Assembly (NCBI GenBank): GCA_034422115.1
Contig: DAOUJW010000017.1
Coordinates: 297,560-361,559 of the forward strand
DNA: 64,000 nucleotides
DNA from: DAOUJW01 sp034422115
GTDB lineage: Bacteria; Chloroflexota; Dehalococcoidia; Lucifugimonadales; UBA2985
Direction: 5' to 3'
Program-made: the position numbers and the translations under genes
Notes under the pieces: generated by a model
What the model was told of the DNA's origin: nothing
Seen by the model: the letters and a program-made list of their open reading frames with translations, nothing else
The model's database searches: none
In this document: one piece after another, positions 50,968 to 59,246 of the stretch
How positions within the stretch are numbered: the first letter of the stretch is position 1
How the letters are laid out: the number at the start of each line of letters is the position of its first letter

Positions 50968-51246
50968 TCAGTGGTAGTCCGTGTAATCAACGTCGACGGC
51001 GTGTCCGTCCTCAAATCTGAAAGTTACCCGCCAATTTCCAGATACCGAAACTGCGTAGTGACCCCTCAACTCACCCGACAAAGGATGCAGCCGGAACCCC
51101 GGTATATCCATGTCCTGCGGTGTCCTGCTCTGGTCCAGCACAGCAAGGATACGCATCAACTTCCGAGTGTGTTCAGGGGCCAATCTCCGAGACCCGCGGC
51201 CGTTGTAGAGCGCCCTGAGCCCGCGATGCTTGAAGGAGAGGATCAC
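50968..51246 (-). CDS. higB: HigB-type mRNA interferase toxin
   Basis: 92-aa RelE-superfamily toxin that cuts mRNA on the ribosome. It begins MILSFKHRGLRALYNG and has the family core RRLAPEHTRKLMRILAVLDQ and YAVSVSGNWRVTFRFEDG ending DVDYTDYH. It is first in the higBA operon. The pair lies between the PLD gene and aroE, inside the block bounded by two copies of the aroE promoter. Confidence 0.92.
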   Translation of the reverse strand: MILSFKHRGLRALYNGRGSRRLAPEHTRKLMRILAVLDQSRTPQDMDIPGFRLHPLSGELRGHYAVSVSGNWRVTFRFEDGHAVDVDYTDYH

Positions 51247-51321
51247 ACAAATAATCTACCGCGTCGCCTGTCGCCTGTCAATGGACGCGCTTTCCGTCTT
51301 TGCGGCGGCTGCCCGAACCCG

Positions 51322-51356
51322 CTTGCCCCTCTTTCCGTTCCCTTGCTATACTCGTT
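51322..51356 (+). promoter_or_regulatory. aroE promoter (duplicated upstream)
   Basis: TTGCCC at 51323-51328, 18-bp spacer, TATACT at 51347-51352 with TGC before it (extended -10). A 30/35 copy lies at 49841-49875. Confidence 0.7.
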
Positions 51357-51393
51357 GAAGCTGCTTTAAGGCCGGAAGGCCAACTCTACCCCC

Positions 51394-52260
51394 ATGACCA
51401 AGCGAATCTACCTCATAGGCCATCCCGTCGGCCACTCCGTTTCTCCCGCCTTCCAGCAGGCCGCCCTCGACCACCACGCCATAGACGCGCGCTACGAGGC
51501 GATGGACGTGCCCGAAGCGTCCGTTTCTGAGGCCGTCAGCTCACTGCGAGCGCCGGATGTGCTCGGAGCCAACGTCACCGTTCCCCACAAGGAGGCGGTG
51601 ATTCCGTTCCTTGACCAGGTGGCGGAGGAGGCGCGGCTGATAGGCGCGGTGAACACCATAGAGAACTGCAACGGGACACTGGTGGGCCACAACACCGACG
51701 CCAAAGGCTTCCTGGCCTCCCTCAAGCAAGAGGCTGGCTTCGACCCGCGAGGGAAGTCCGCACTGGTCCTGGGGGCCGGGGGCTCGGCCAAGGCCGTGGC
51801 TGTCGCCCTGGCCGGGGAGGGCGCTGAGAGCATTGTTGTTGCCAACCGCACTCTGGAGCGGGCCGAGGCATTGGCGGAAAGCATACGCCCATTGGGAGTC
51901 AAAGCTGAGGCCATCCCACTGTGCAAAGATACTCTTCGCGAGGCGGCAGCCCGGAGCCGGCTCATTGTCAACTGCACCTCCCTTGGCATGACGGGCGGTC
52001 CCGGTGAGGGTCAGACTCCAATCGGCGCGGACGTCATTCCGTCGCATGCGCTCGTCTGCGACCTGGTGTACAATCCCAGGGTGACGCCTCTGCTTCGCGC
52101 TGCTGAAACGGCAGGGGCACAGGCCCTTGGCGGGCTGCCGATGCTGGTGTACCAGGGAGCCGCGGCCTTCGAGATATGGACCGGAGCGGAGGCCCCGGTG
52201 AAGGTGATGTTCAGAGCTGCGGAGGAGGCCCTGGCGGCCAGGCAGGCCGCGGGGTCGTGA
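51394..52260 (+). CDS. aroE: Shikimate dehydrogenase
   Basis: NADPH-dependent reduction of 3-dehydroshikimate to shikimate. 288 aa. Substrate site: GHPVGHSVSPAFQQAAL, NVTVPHKEAV (catalytic Lys) and NTDAKGF (Asp). Cofactor loop GAGGSAKAV near residue 129. The protein ends in MLVYQGAAAFEIWTG. Its stop overlaps the hicA GTG start. It is separated from aroC by hicAB, so the shikimate genes are interrupted by a toxin-antitoxin pair. Confidence 0.95.
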   Translation: MTKRIYLIGHPVGHSVSPAFQQAALDHHAIDARYEAMDVPEASVSEAVSSLRAPDVLGANVTVPHKEAVIPFLDQVAEEARLIGAVNTIENCNGTLVGHNTDAKGFLASLKQEAGFDPRGKSALVLGAGGSAKAVAVALAGEGAESIVVANRTLERAEALAESIRPLGVKAEAIPLCKDTLREAAARSRLIVNCTSLGMTGGPGEGQTPIGADVIPSHALVCDLVYNPRVTPLLRAAETAGAQALGGLPMLVYQGAAAFEIWTGAEAPVKVMFRAAEEALAARQAAGS

Positions 52261-52463
52261 ACGGGAGGGAGTTTTTGCGGCGAGCCAGGAGATATGCCCG
52301 CCGCAATGGGTTGGAGTTCAGATTCAATCCCACTGAGGGAAAGGGCAGTCATGGTATGGTCTACATAGGCGAGTTCAGAACTATAGTGCAGCGCGGGGAA
52401 ATAAGGACAGATACGTTCTTTAATATGCTGAAAGATCTGCGGATAAACAGAAGGAGGTTCTGA
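52257..52463 (+). CDS. hicA: HicA-type mRNA interferase toxin
   Basis: 68 aa from GTG 52257, whose last bases overlap the aroE stop (GTGA). The dsRNA-binding-like fold with catalytic His is shown by the GKGSH motif (residues 32-36) and HGMVYIGEFRTIVQRGEI. HicA cleaves mRNA when HicB is lost. It is translationally coupled to aroE; hicB follows 2 nt later. Confidence 0.85.
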   Translation: MNGREFLRRARRYARRNGLEFRFNPTEGKGSHGMVYIGEFRTIVQRGEIRTDTFFNMLKDLRINRRRF

Positions 52464-52465
52464 CC

Positions 52466-52981
52466 ATGCGCTTTGCTTACCCATGCAACATAGTATTCGA
52501 TGAGGGAGGGCCGATGGAAGTCGGTGGTGAGGTGTTGCACTTCACGGAGGGCTACTCCGTGACCTTCCCGGACGTGTACGGCGCTCACACAAGCGGTGAC
52601 TCCTGGGAAGATGCCATTGAGATGGCTGGGGATGGCTTGGGCGTAGCCTTGGGGATGTACGTCAAGGCTGATGAAGCCCTTCCCACTCCCAGCCCCTTGA
52701 AAGAAGGACAGGTCCTCATTCCTGTGCCATTCCTAGTTGCGGCCAAGCTGACCGTCTACACCGCCATGCGCAACCAGGGCGTCACCAACACCGAACTCGC
52801 CTCGCGGCTGGGCATAAGTGAGGACGCTGCCCGGAAGCTGGTAAGTCCGAGATACCGCACTCACCTCAGCCACGTAGCAGCCGCTCTGCGCGCCCTCGGC
52901 CGCGCCCTTGTGGTCGAGGACTGCGATGCCGTCCCGGCCCAACCGCGGCAGCCCGCGCTGGTGGCGCAAGTAAATTCTTAG
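52466..52981 (+). CDS. hicB: HicB-type antitoxin
   Basis: 171 aa. The N-terminal HicB domain has GYSVTFPDVYGAHTSGDSWEDAIEMAGDGL, a degenerate RNase H fold that caps HicA. The C-terminal part (ELASRLGISEDAARKLVSPRYRTHLSHVAAALRALGR) is a helix-turn-helix for autorepression. AAGGAGG lies at the end of hicA. aroC begins 12 bp downstream. Confidence 0.87.
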   Translation: MRFAYPCNIVFDEGGPMEVGGEVLHFTEGYSVTFPDVYGAHTSGDSWEDAIEMAGDGLGVALGMYVKADEALPTPSPLKEGQVLIPVPFLVAAKLTVYTAMRNQGVTNTELASRLGISEDAARKLVSPRYRTHLSHVAAALRALGRALVVEDCDAVPAQPRQPALVAQVNS

Positions 52982-52993
52982 AGGAGTTGACCC

Positions 52994-54244
52994 ATGCTGA
53001 GATTTCTGACTGCCGGGGAGTCCCACGGCAAGAACCTTACGGTCATTGTGGAGGGCATTCCTGCGAACCTGCCCGTTACGGAGGAGTACATTGAGCGGCA
53101 CATGGCCCGACGCCAGGTGGGCTACGGGCGCGGGGGCCGTATGCAGATTGAGAAGGACCGCGCCGAGATCCTGGCCGGCGTGCGGCACGGCCTCACAATG
53201 GGATCTCCCATATCCATGCTCATAGTCAACAGGGATTTTTCAACGGGCAAGGGGCCGGATGGCGTGCCCTGGGTCGATGAGATGAGCGTTGCGCCGTCGG
53301 ACGTGCCCTTTGAGCCGATAGTCCACATACGCCCGGGGCACGCCGACACCCCTGGCATTGTCAAGTACATGCAGTCGGACGCCCGCAACATCCTTGAGCG
53401 ATCCAGCGCCCGGGAGAGCGCGGCGCGCGTGGCCGCGGGCGCGCTGGCCCAGCGCTTCCTTGAGGAGTTCGGCATTGAGGTGCACGGCCACGTGCTGTGC
53501 ATCGGCGGGGTGCATGCGAACCGGCCTGAGAACATCGACTGGGAAGCCCTGGAGGCGACGCCCTATCACCGGGAGAACACGGAAGGCTCCAAGACGGCCG
53601 CCGTGCGCTGCGCCGACCCCGAGGCCGCTGCGCGAATGATAGCTGAGATCGACGCGGCGCGGGAGGCGGGGGACAGCGTGGGCGGCATCATAGAGATAGT
53701 GGCCACCGGCGCGCCCATTGGCTTGGGCAGTCACATCCAGTGGGACCGCAAGCTGACCACAAAGCTGGCAGCCGCCGTGATGAGCATTAACGCGGTCAAG
53801 GGTGTGGAGTTCGGGGCAGGGTTCGCCCAGGCCGACATGCGCGGCTCTCAGGTGCACGACGTTGTAAAGCCGATGGACGAATGGGAGCGCGGCGCGGACG
53901 AGGGCTTTGTGCGTCCCTGGTCGAGACGCACCAACAACTCGGGCGGTCTTGAGGGTGGTATGACCACCGGAGAGCCGCTGGTCGTGAGGGCCATCGTCAA
54001 GCCGATTGCGACCATCATCAACGGGCTGGAGACCGTGGACCTGACCACAGGCGGCTTTGTGGACCGCGCCCACTTTGAGCGCAGCGACATCACCTTCGTC
54101 CCCACCTGCGCCATCATTGGAGAGGCTATGGTGGCGCTGGCGCTGGCGGAGGCCATGCTGGAGAAGTTTGGCGGCGACCACATTGAGGAGACACGCCGCA
54201 ACTGGCGTGCGTACAAGGCCTCCACAGGCCCGCGGAGTCTGTGA
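52994..54244 (+). CDS. aroC: Chorismate synthase
   Basis: Last step of the shikimate pathway, FMN-dependent conversion of EPSP to chorismate. 416 aa, slightly longer than usual. Signatures: LTAGESHGKNL, RRQVGYGRGGRMQIEKD, GHADTPGIVKY, RESAARVAAGAL and NNSGGLEGGMTTGEP. GAGGAG precedes ATG 52994. It is probably co-transcribed with aroE-hicAB. Confidence 0.96.
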   Translation: MLRFLTAGESHGKNLTVIVEGIPANLPVTEEYIERHMARRQVGYGRGGRMQIEKDRAEILAGVRHGLTMGSPISMLIVNRDFSTGKGPDGVPWVDEMSVAPSDVPFEPIVHIRPGHADTPGIVKYMQSDARNILERSSARESAARVAAGALAQRFLEEFGIEVHGHVLCIGGVHANRPENIDWEALEATPYHRENTEGSKTAAVRCADPEAAARMIAEIDAAREAGDSVGGIIEIVATGAPIGLGSHIQWDRKLTTKLAAAVMSINAVKGVEFGAGFAQADMRGSQVHDVVKPMDEWERGADEGFVRPWSRRTNNSGGLEGGMTTGEPLVVRAIVKPIATIINGLETVDLTTGGFVDRAHFERSDITFVPTCAIIGEAMVALALAEAMLEKFGGDHIEETRRNWRAYKASTGPRSL

Positions 54245-54318
54245 GGGTTCCAGACCTGGCAAGCCCCCATCTCCTGACGCATTGCTGAAGACGGAATGCT
54301 GTCGACATGGACAATTGC

Positions 54319-54327
54319 TGATATAAT
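54319..54327 (+). promoter_or_regulatory. Extended -10 promoter of proBA
   Basis: TGATATAAT, a perfect extended -10, 45 bp before the proB start. No convincing -35 is seen. Confidence 0.6.
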
Positions 54328-54371
54328 CGGACTTGGGCTGTAACCATTTCCGAATCAGTAGAGAAGCGTTG

Positions 54372-55502
54372 ATGAAATCGCAAGGGTCATACCGATACCG
54401 CCGAATCGTAGTGAAGGCCGGCACCAACGTCCTGACCGGCGGCGGTGACAGCCTGGACCAGAAGGTCATGGCCTCTCTGGTGGCGCAGTTGGCATCCGTG
54501 CACGCCCAGGGCATGGAGGTAGCCCTGGTCACATCGGGCGCTGTCGCTGCCGGCAGGCACACCCTTAGCGCAGGCCGGGCCAGGGACGACATTCCCTTCC
54601 GCCAGGTCCTGGCGGCCGTGGGTCAGGGCCGCCTGGTGCAGACCTATGAGCAGCTCTTTGAGGCCCACGACATCACCGTGGCCCAGGCTCTGCTCTCCCG
54701 GAGGGACGTGCTGGACCGTGAGGGCTACCTCAACGTGCGCAACACCCTGCTCGCCCTGCTGGAGCTGGAGGTCATTCCTATCATCAATGAGAACGACGTG
54801 GTCGCCTCTGATGAGGTGAGGGACGTGGGCTTTGGCGACAACGACAACCTGTCGGCGATGGTGGCGAACCTGATAGACGCTGACCTGCTCATTGTGCTCA
54901 GCGACATCGGCGGCCTCTACACAGCCGACCCGAACGAGGTTCCCGACGCCCGGCTTGTTCCCAGGGTCGAGGTGATAGACGAAGCGATAACGGCGATGGC
55001 AGGCCCGAATCACAGCTCCAGGAGCCGCGGCGGGATGCAGGCCAAGCTGTCGGCGATCAAGCTGGCCGCAGCCTCCGGCGTGGCGGTGGCCCTGGTGAGC
55101 GGCAGGACGGAGGACGTGATTTCGAGGCTGGCGTCAGGAGAGTCTGTCGGCACCTACTTCGCCCCAACGGCCAGCAAGATGGAGAGCCGCAAGCGGTGGA
55201 TGCTCAGCGGCCTTTCCACTCGCGGGCGCATTGTCGTGGACGACGGGGCTGCTGAAGCCCTGCGCGTGAACCATCGCAGCCTGCTGCCCGCGGGCGTGCG
55301 GGAGGTGGAGGGCAACTTCCTCAGAGGAGACATCATCCTGGTGGTCGACCCGGAAGGCGAACGAATAGCGTGCGGCGTCACGGGCTACAGCGCCGCCGAT
55401 GTGAGCGCCATCAGGGGGCTGCGCTCCGACAGGATTGAGGAGGCCCTGGGCTACCGGTTCAGCGAAGAGGTGCTGCACCGCAACAACATGGTGCTGTTGT
55501 AG
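54372..55502 (+). CDS. proB: Glutamate 5-kinase
   Basis: ATP-dependent phosphorylation of glutamate, first step of proline synthesis. 376 aa. The start ATG 54372 is chosen because the longer frame (54333) begins at the expected transcription start. Kinase domain: RRIVVKAGTNVLTGG, VTSGAVAAGR, INENDVVASDEV and NDNLSA. C-terminal PUA domain (residues 285-376, AGVREVEGNFLRGDII). It is followed by proA 36 bp later. Confidence 0.95.
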   Translation: MKSQGSYRYRRIVVKAGTNVLTGGGDSLDQKVMASLVAQLASVHAQGMEVALVTSGAVAAGRHTLSAGRARDDIPFRQVLAAVGQGRLVQTYEQLFEAHDITVAQALLSRRDVLDREGYLNVRNTLLALLELEVIPIINENDVVASDEVRDVGFGDNDNLSAMVANLIDADLLIVLSDIGGLYTADPNEVPDARLVPRVEVIDEAITAMAGPNHSSRSRGGMQAKLSAIKLAAASGVAVALVSGRTEDVISRLASGESVGTYFAPTASKMESRKRWMLSGLSTRGRIVVDDGAAEALRVNHRSLLPAGVREVEGNFLRGDIILVVDPEGERIACGVTGYSAADVSAIRGLRSDRIEEALGYRFSEEVLHRNNMVLL

Positions 55503-55538
55503 GCGGATATTCAGTAGAAGATACAGGCAAGGTGTGAT

Positions 55539-56813
55539 ATGACCACAGCAACAGATGAGTTGACCGCCAAGGGACAGGCCGCGAGGGCCGCCTCCCGCCA
55601 GTTGGCCCGGCTTTCCGCCGGAGTGAAGAACCGGGCGCTGCTGAACATAGCGGACGCGCTCAAGGCCAGGGAGGCCGAGATACTGGAGGCCAACGAGAGA
55701 GACTTGCAGGCGGGCAGGCGGTCCGGCCTCGGCGATGCTGTGTCTGAGCGCCTTATGCTCAACCCTGAGCGCCTGGACGCCATTGCCGCGGACGTCCGCA
55801 CCGTGGCCTTGCTGCCGGACCCGGTAGGGGAGACCTTTGACATGCGCACGCTGCCCAACGGCCTGCAGGTGGGCCGCCGCCGCGTGCCCCTTGGCGTCAT
55901 TGGCGCAGTCTACGAGAGCCGTCCCAACATCACAATCGACATTTCTGTGCTCTGCTTCAAGTCGGGCAACGCCGTCATACTGAGGGGCGGCAGCGAGTCG
56001 ATACACTCCAACACCGCGCTCGCCAACCTGGTCAGGGACGCCGTTGGCGCGGCGGGCGCCCCCCGGGACGCGGTGCAGTTCGTCGGCTCCACCGACCGCG
56101 CGCTGGTGGAGCAGATGCTGGCTATGAAGGAGCACATAGACCTGCTCATCCCGAGAGGTGGCGCGGACTTTGTGCGGTACGTTGGGGAGAAGGCCCAGAT
56201 GCCTGTGATCACCGGTGGCGTGGGCGTGTGCCACACGTACGTCGACAAGGACGCCGATCTGGAGAGGGCCGTGGCCATTGCCTTCAACGCCAAGGTCAAC
56301 CGCCCAACGGTGTGCAACGCCCTGGACACGCTGCTGGTGCACTCTGAGGCCGCTCCCAGGTGCCTGCCGGCAATAGCGCGGGAGTGGGCCAAAGCCGGTG
56401 TGGAGATGCACTGCGACCTCCGGGCGCTGAGCATCCTGGGCCCGTCGGAGGAGTTCAAGCTGAAGCCGGCCACCGACGAGGACTGGGGCACGGAGTTCCT
56501 GTCGCTGACCGCCTCCGTGAAGGTTGTAGACTCCATGGATGAGGCCCTGGAGCACATCGAGCAGTACGGGTCGGGCCACTCGGAGGCCATCGTCACCGAG
56601 GACTACACCAGGGCCATGCGCTTCCTGGACGACGTGGATGCCGCGGCGGTCTTCGTCAACGCCAGCACCCGCTTTACAGACGGCGGGCAGTTCGGTCTGG
56701 GCGCAGAGGTGGCCATCAGCACCAACAAGATGCACGCCAGGGGGCCTATGGGCCTCCGGGAGCTGACCTCCTACAAGTGGACGGTCCTGGGCAACGGCCA
56801 GGTGAGGGAGTAG
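55539..56813 (+). CDS. proA: Gamma-glutamyl phosphate reductase
   Basis: NADPH-dependent reduction of glutamyl 5-phosphate, second step of proline synthesis. 424 aa. Aldehyde-dehydrogenase fold with RVPLGVIGAVYESRPN, ILRGGSESIHSN, the active-site Cys in NRPTVCNALDTLLVH, and FGLGAEVAISTNKMHARGPM. It forms an operon with proB, and a small hypothetical gene starts 9 bp after it. Confidence 0.95.
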   Translation: MTTATDELTAKGQAARAASRQLARLSAGVKNRALLNIADALKAREAEILEANERDLQAGRRSGLGDAVSERLMLNPERLDAIAADVRTVALLPDPVGETFDMRTLPNGLQVGRRRVPLGVIGAVYESRPNITIDISVLCFKSGNAVILRGGSESIHSNTALANLVRDAVGAAGAPRDAVQFVGSTDRALVEQMLAMKEHIDLLIPRGGADFVRYVGEKAQMPVITGGVGVCHTYVDKDADLERAVAIAFNAKVNRPTVCNALDTLLVHSEAAPRCLPAIAREWAKAGVEMHCDLRALSILGPSEEFKLKPATDEDWGTEFLSLTASVKVVDSMDEALEHIEQYGSGHSEAIVTEDYTRAMRFLDDVDAAAVFVNASTRFTDGGQFGLGAEVAISTNKMHARGPMGLRELTSYKWTVLGNGQVRE

Positions 56814-56822
56814 GGGGCAGGC

Positions 56823-57131
56823 ATGGAATACGGCTTTGAGCGGGAGTGCCGCACCCCCTATTCAGAGGTGTACACGGTGCTGGAGGATGAAGCGCCCGTG
56901 GGCCGCCTGGACATCCATCTCACGCCTGCCGTAATCCATGCAACCCTATGCGTCGACGAGAGCCTTACGCAGGAGGCCATCCAGGAGCTCATAGAGACCA
57001 TAGACGAGGAGATTGTGGACGTTGTGGGCGTCTCCAGGGACGAGCTCATAATCCACGTGCACCAGGGCCGGGACGTGGGCGTGTTCAGCAACCACGAGTT
57101 CGGCGGCAACGGCGGTAGGGGAGGGATCTAG
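56823..57131 (+). CDS. Conserved hypothetical protein downstream of proBA
   Basis: 102-aa acidic protein. A beta-strand-rich N-terminal part (YSEVYTVLEDEAPVGRLDIHL) is followed by LTQEAIQELIETIDEEIVD and a strand with His residues (DELIIHVHQGRDVGVFSNHEF). No signal or membrane segment. It is the last gene of the proBA unit. No family recognised; position alone does not show a role in proline synthesis. Confidence 0.75.
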   Translation: MEYGFERECRTPYSEVYTVLEDEAPVGRLDIHLTPAVIHATLCVDESLTQEAIQELIETIDEEIVDVVGVSRDELIIHVHQGRDVGVFSNHEFGGNGGRGGI

Positions 57132-57243
57132 GCGACTATAGACGGCCTGCGTACAGGGGCCTTGTACAAAGCGCGATTTGAGAGTCGGTGGTTCAAGGAC
57201 GCCCTGGGCCGTCGGCTCTTTGGTTTCCAGAGAGGGCTTGAGG

Positions 57244-58188
57244 CTAGGAGGAGTCGTCTCTGCGGGCCCTTCTGACCACCGGCACCGGGACAGGTGCCGG
57301 CAAAGGTTCCCGGACAGTCTCGGTGGCCACCCGCAGCGCCTCCTCCTTCGCGCTCTTGTCGGCGCGGTAGGAGGCGAAACGGTACGTTATCAGCGAGCCC
57401 AGGAGAAGAATGTTCGCCGACAGGTAGACCCACATGAGAAGGGCCACGATGCTTCCTATTGGCCCATAGACCGTCGAGTACACGGAGTGGCTGCTGACGT
57501 ACCAGACAAATATGCCTTTGAGGATTTCAAAGGATACTGTGGCTGCGATGGCTCCCGGCAGCGCGTCCGTCACCTTGACCTTGGTGTTGGGCAAGTACCA
57601 GTAGAGGGATATGAACACGATGAAGGAGAGCACCGGGGGAATCAGAGAGCCAATCCAGTCCCATACGAAGTCGCTGTTGACGTGGGTCTCTCTGGTCACG
57701 AACTCCATGATCTCCTTCAGGTTGCTCAGCACCGCCGTGGAGGAGATGGAGATGATCATCAGGATTGTAGCGCCGGCCATCAGGGAGACGTCAATGAGGC
57801 GCTCGTGCATGAAAGGCCGCGGCTTGGTGATGCCCCAGGTGGCGTTAATTCCCTTTCTTATGGCGCCAAACACCGCCGTACCCGCCCACAGAAGTCCGAT
57901 GAGTCCCACCAGACCGGCAATGCTTCTGCTGTTGAGAGTGCCCCTCAGGCCGTCAGCGACGGTCTCCTGGGAGATGGGGGCCTGCTCTGCCGCGCTCTGA
58001 GCCAGGTTGTCGATGGACTCCGGCCCAAGGAAGAAGCTCAGGACGAAGACTATGGCCAGGGCCAGAGGGAAGAGGGAGAAAAGAGCATAGTACGATACCG
58101 CTGCGGCTAGCTGGGGTCCGTTCTTCCCCAGGAAGTCGTTAACTGCCCTTGCACAGATTTCTATAAATCTGAATAAAACGACTATCAA
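57244..58188 (-). CDS. YihY/BrkB-type inner membrane protein
   Basis: 314-aa integral membrane protein with about six helices. The family signature is visible near the start (ALFSLFPLALAIVFVLSFFLG) and in GTAVFGAIRKGINATWGI. A cytoplasmic C-terminal tail is rich in Pro and Val-Arg. It is often misnamed ribonuclease BN; a transport or envelope role is likelier, by family knowledge. It is transcribed convergently with proBA. Confidence 0.9.
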   Translation of the reverse strand: MIVVLFRFIEICARAVNDFLGKNGPQLAAAVSYYALFSLFPLALAIVFVLSFFLGPESIDNLAQSAAEQAPISQETVADGLRGTLNSRSIAGLVGLIGLLWAGTAVFGAIRKGINATWGITKPRPFMHERLIDVSLMAGATILMIISISSTAVLSNLKEIMEFVTRETHVNSDFVWDWIGSLIPPVLSFIVFISLYWYLPNTKVKVTDALPGAIAATVSFEILKGIFVWYVSSHSVYSTVYGPIGSIVALLMWVYLSANILLLGSLITYRFASYRADKSAKEEALRVATETVREPLPAPVPVPVVRRARRDDSS

Positions 58189-58332
58189 GTTCGGTGTCCA
58201 GTACCTCTACTGACGAAATGAATCCTATTCACTCTGGTAGGCGTTGTCAATACTTTCTCAAGGCAGTTTTCTTACGGTTTTCCAGACCGCCGTTAAAGCT
58301 CTATTAGAGCGGGTTGACGGCGCCCAATCTCC

Positions 58333-58361
58333 TTGATTTGCCGATTGGCCTACCCTATAAT
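58333..58361 (+). promoter_or_regulatory. Promoter of the dehydratase-plsX-fabG unit
   Basis: TTGATT at 58333-58338, 17-bp spacer, TATAAT at 58356-58361. It decides the start of the next gene, whose long frame would begin upstream of it. Confidence 0.75.
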
Positions 58362-58403
58362 CGACCTAGCCTGAACCGAGCAAACCACTCTCTGAAAGAC
58401 GAC

Positions 58404-58805
58404 GTGCCAGATATAGCGCAACTCCCGGTCGGCCACGAATTCGCGCCGGTCACAAGACGGCTTCATCCCCAGGAGGTCGACCTGTACGTCGAAGCCGTGC
58501 AGGAGTCCAACTCCATGTTCCGGGAGCGGGACGTAGTTCCCCCCACGGCGCTGGGAGCTTATGCCCTGGCGGTTATCTTGCAGGAGATAGACCTGCCGGC
58601 GGGCGCGGTCCACGCCGCTCAGGACATGTCCTTCTCCGGGGCCGTCGGCAGAGAGGACACCGTTCTCTTCAAGGCCAGGCTTGCCCAGAACTCCGTGCGA
58701 GGCGGATGGCGGTTTCTGGCCATAGACTTCTCCGCCACTGATGCGCGTGAGAAGCAGGTGATAGAAGGGAGGAGCACGGTGCTCGTGCCTGAGAGCCGTG
58801 ACTGA
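58404..58805 (+). CDS. HadA-like MaoC/FAS1-type dehydratase subunit
   Basis: 133 aa from GTG 58404, placed because the promoter TATAAT at 58356-58361 lies inside the longer frame (58314). The hot-dog fold is shown by VDLYVEAVQESNSMFRE, VPPTALGAYALAVIL and the strand WRFLAIDFSATD. It is followed by a MaoC-type gene with an 8-nt overlap. A FAS1-like N-domain protein beside a MaoC protein is the arrangement of HadA/HadB 3-hydroxyacyl-ACP dehydratases. Catalytic residues belong to the partner. Confidence 0.72.
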   Translation: MPDIAQLPVGHEFAPVTRRLHPQEVDLYVEAVQESNSMFRERDVVPPTALGAYALAVILQEIDLPAGAVHAAQDMSFSGAVGREDTVLFKARLAQNSVRGGWRFLAIDFSATDAREKQVIEGRSTVLVPESRD

Positions 58806-59217
58806 GGCCGCGCCTGCGAAGGTCGGGGATGCCCTTGAGTCCCTGGACAGGGTGGTCACCCAGGAGGGCATAGGCAGGTACGCTGAAGCCAGCGGCGACT
58901 TCAATCCCCTTCACCTGGACTCAGAGTTTGCGGAGGCCACCCACTACGGGCGAATAGTGGCCCACGGGATGCTGGTGCTGGCCTACATATCGGACATGAT
59001 GGGCCGCTCCTTTGGGAGCCAATGGCCGGAGAGCGGACGCCTCAAGGTGAGGTTTCGCGCCCCCGTGTATCCCGGGGACCAGGTGACAACCTCAGGAGAG
59101 GTCACCAGGGTCTCGCAGGAGGACGGCCTTTTGCGGGTGGACTGCGCCGTCAGGTGCTGCCGGCAGGGTGGTGAGGAGGTGATAAATGGAGAAGCATCGG
59201 TTACAATGCCGTCATAG
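58798..59217 (+). CDS. HadB-like MaoC family dehydratase
   Basis: 139 aa from GTG 58798. The hydratase-2 motif is present as YAEASGDFNPLHLDSEFA (Asp and His catalytic), followed by GRIVAHGMLVLAYI. In this cluster it most likely dehydrates (3R)-hydroxyacyl-ACP, together with the preceding gene; no FabA or FabZ gene is in the window. That assignment is inferred from the plsX-fabG neighbours. Confidence 0.82.
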   Translation: MTEAAPAKVGDALESLDRVVTQEGIGRYAEASGDFNPLHLDSEFAEATHYGRIVAHGMLVLAYISDMMGRSFGSQWPESGRLKVRFRAPVYPGDQVTTSGEVTRVSQEDGLLRVDCAVRCCRQGGEEVINGEASVTMPS

Positions 59218-59246
59218 TCTAGTGATATTGATCGATAAGGAAGTCA

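Noticed and set aside
53240..54592. 450-aa minus-strand frame over aroC and the proB start
   Set aside because: Crosses the proB promoter and has no recognisable domain. aroC and proB are certain.
55134..56735. 533-aa minus-strand frame over proB and proA
   Set aside because: Antisense shadow of two firm genes; no domain or ribosome site.
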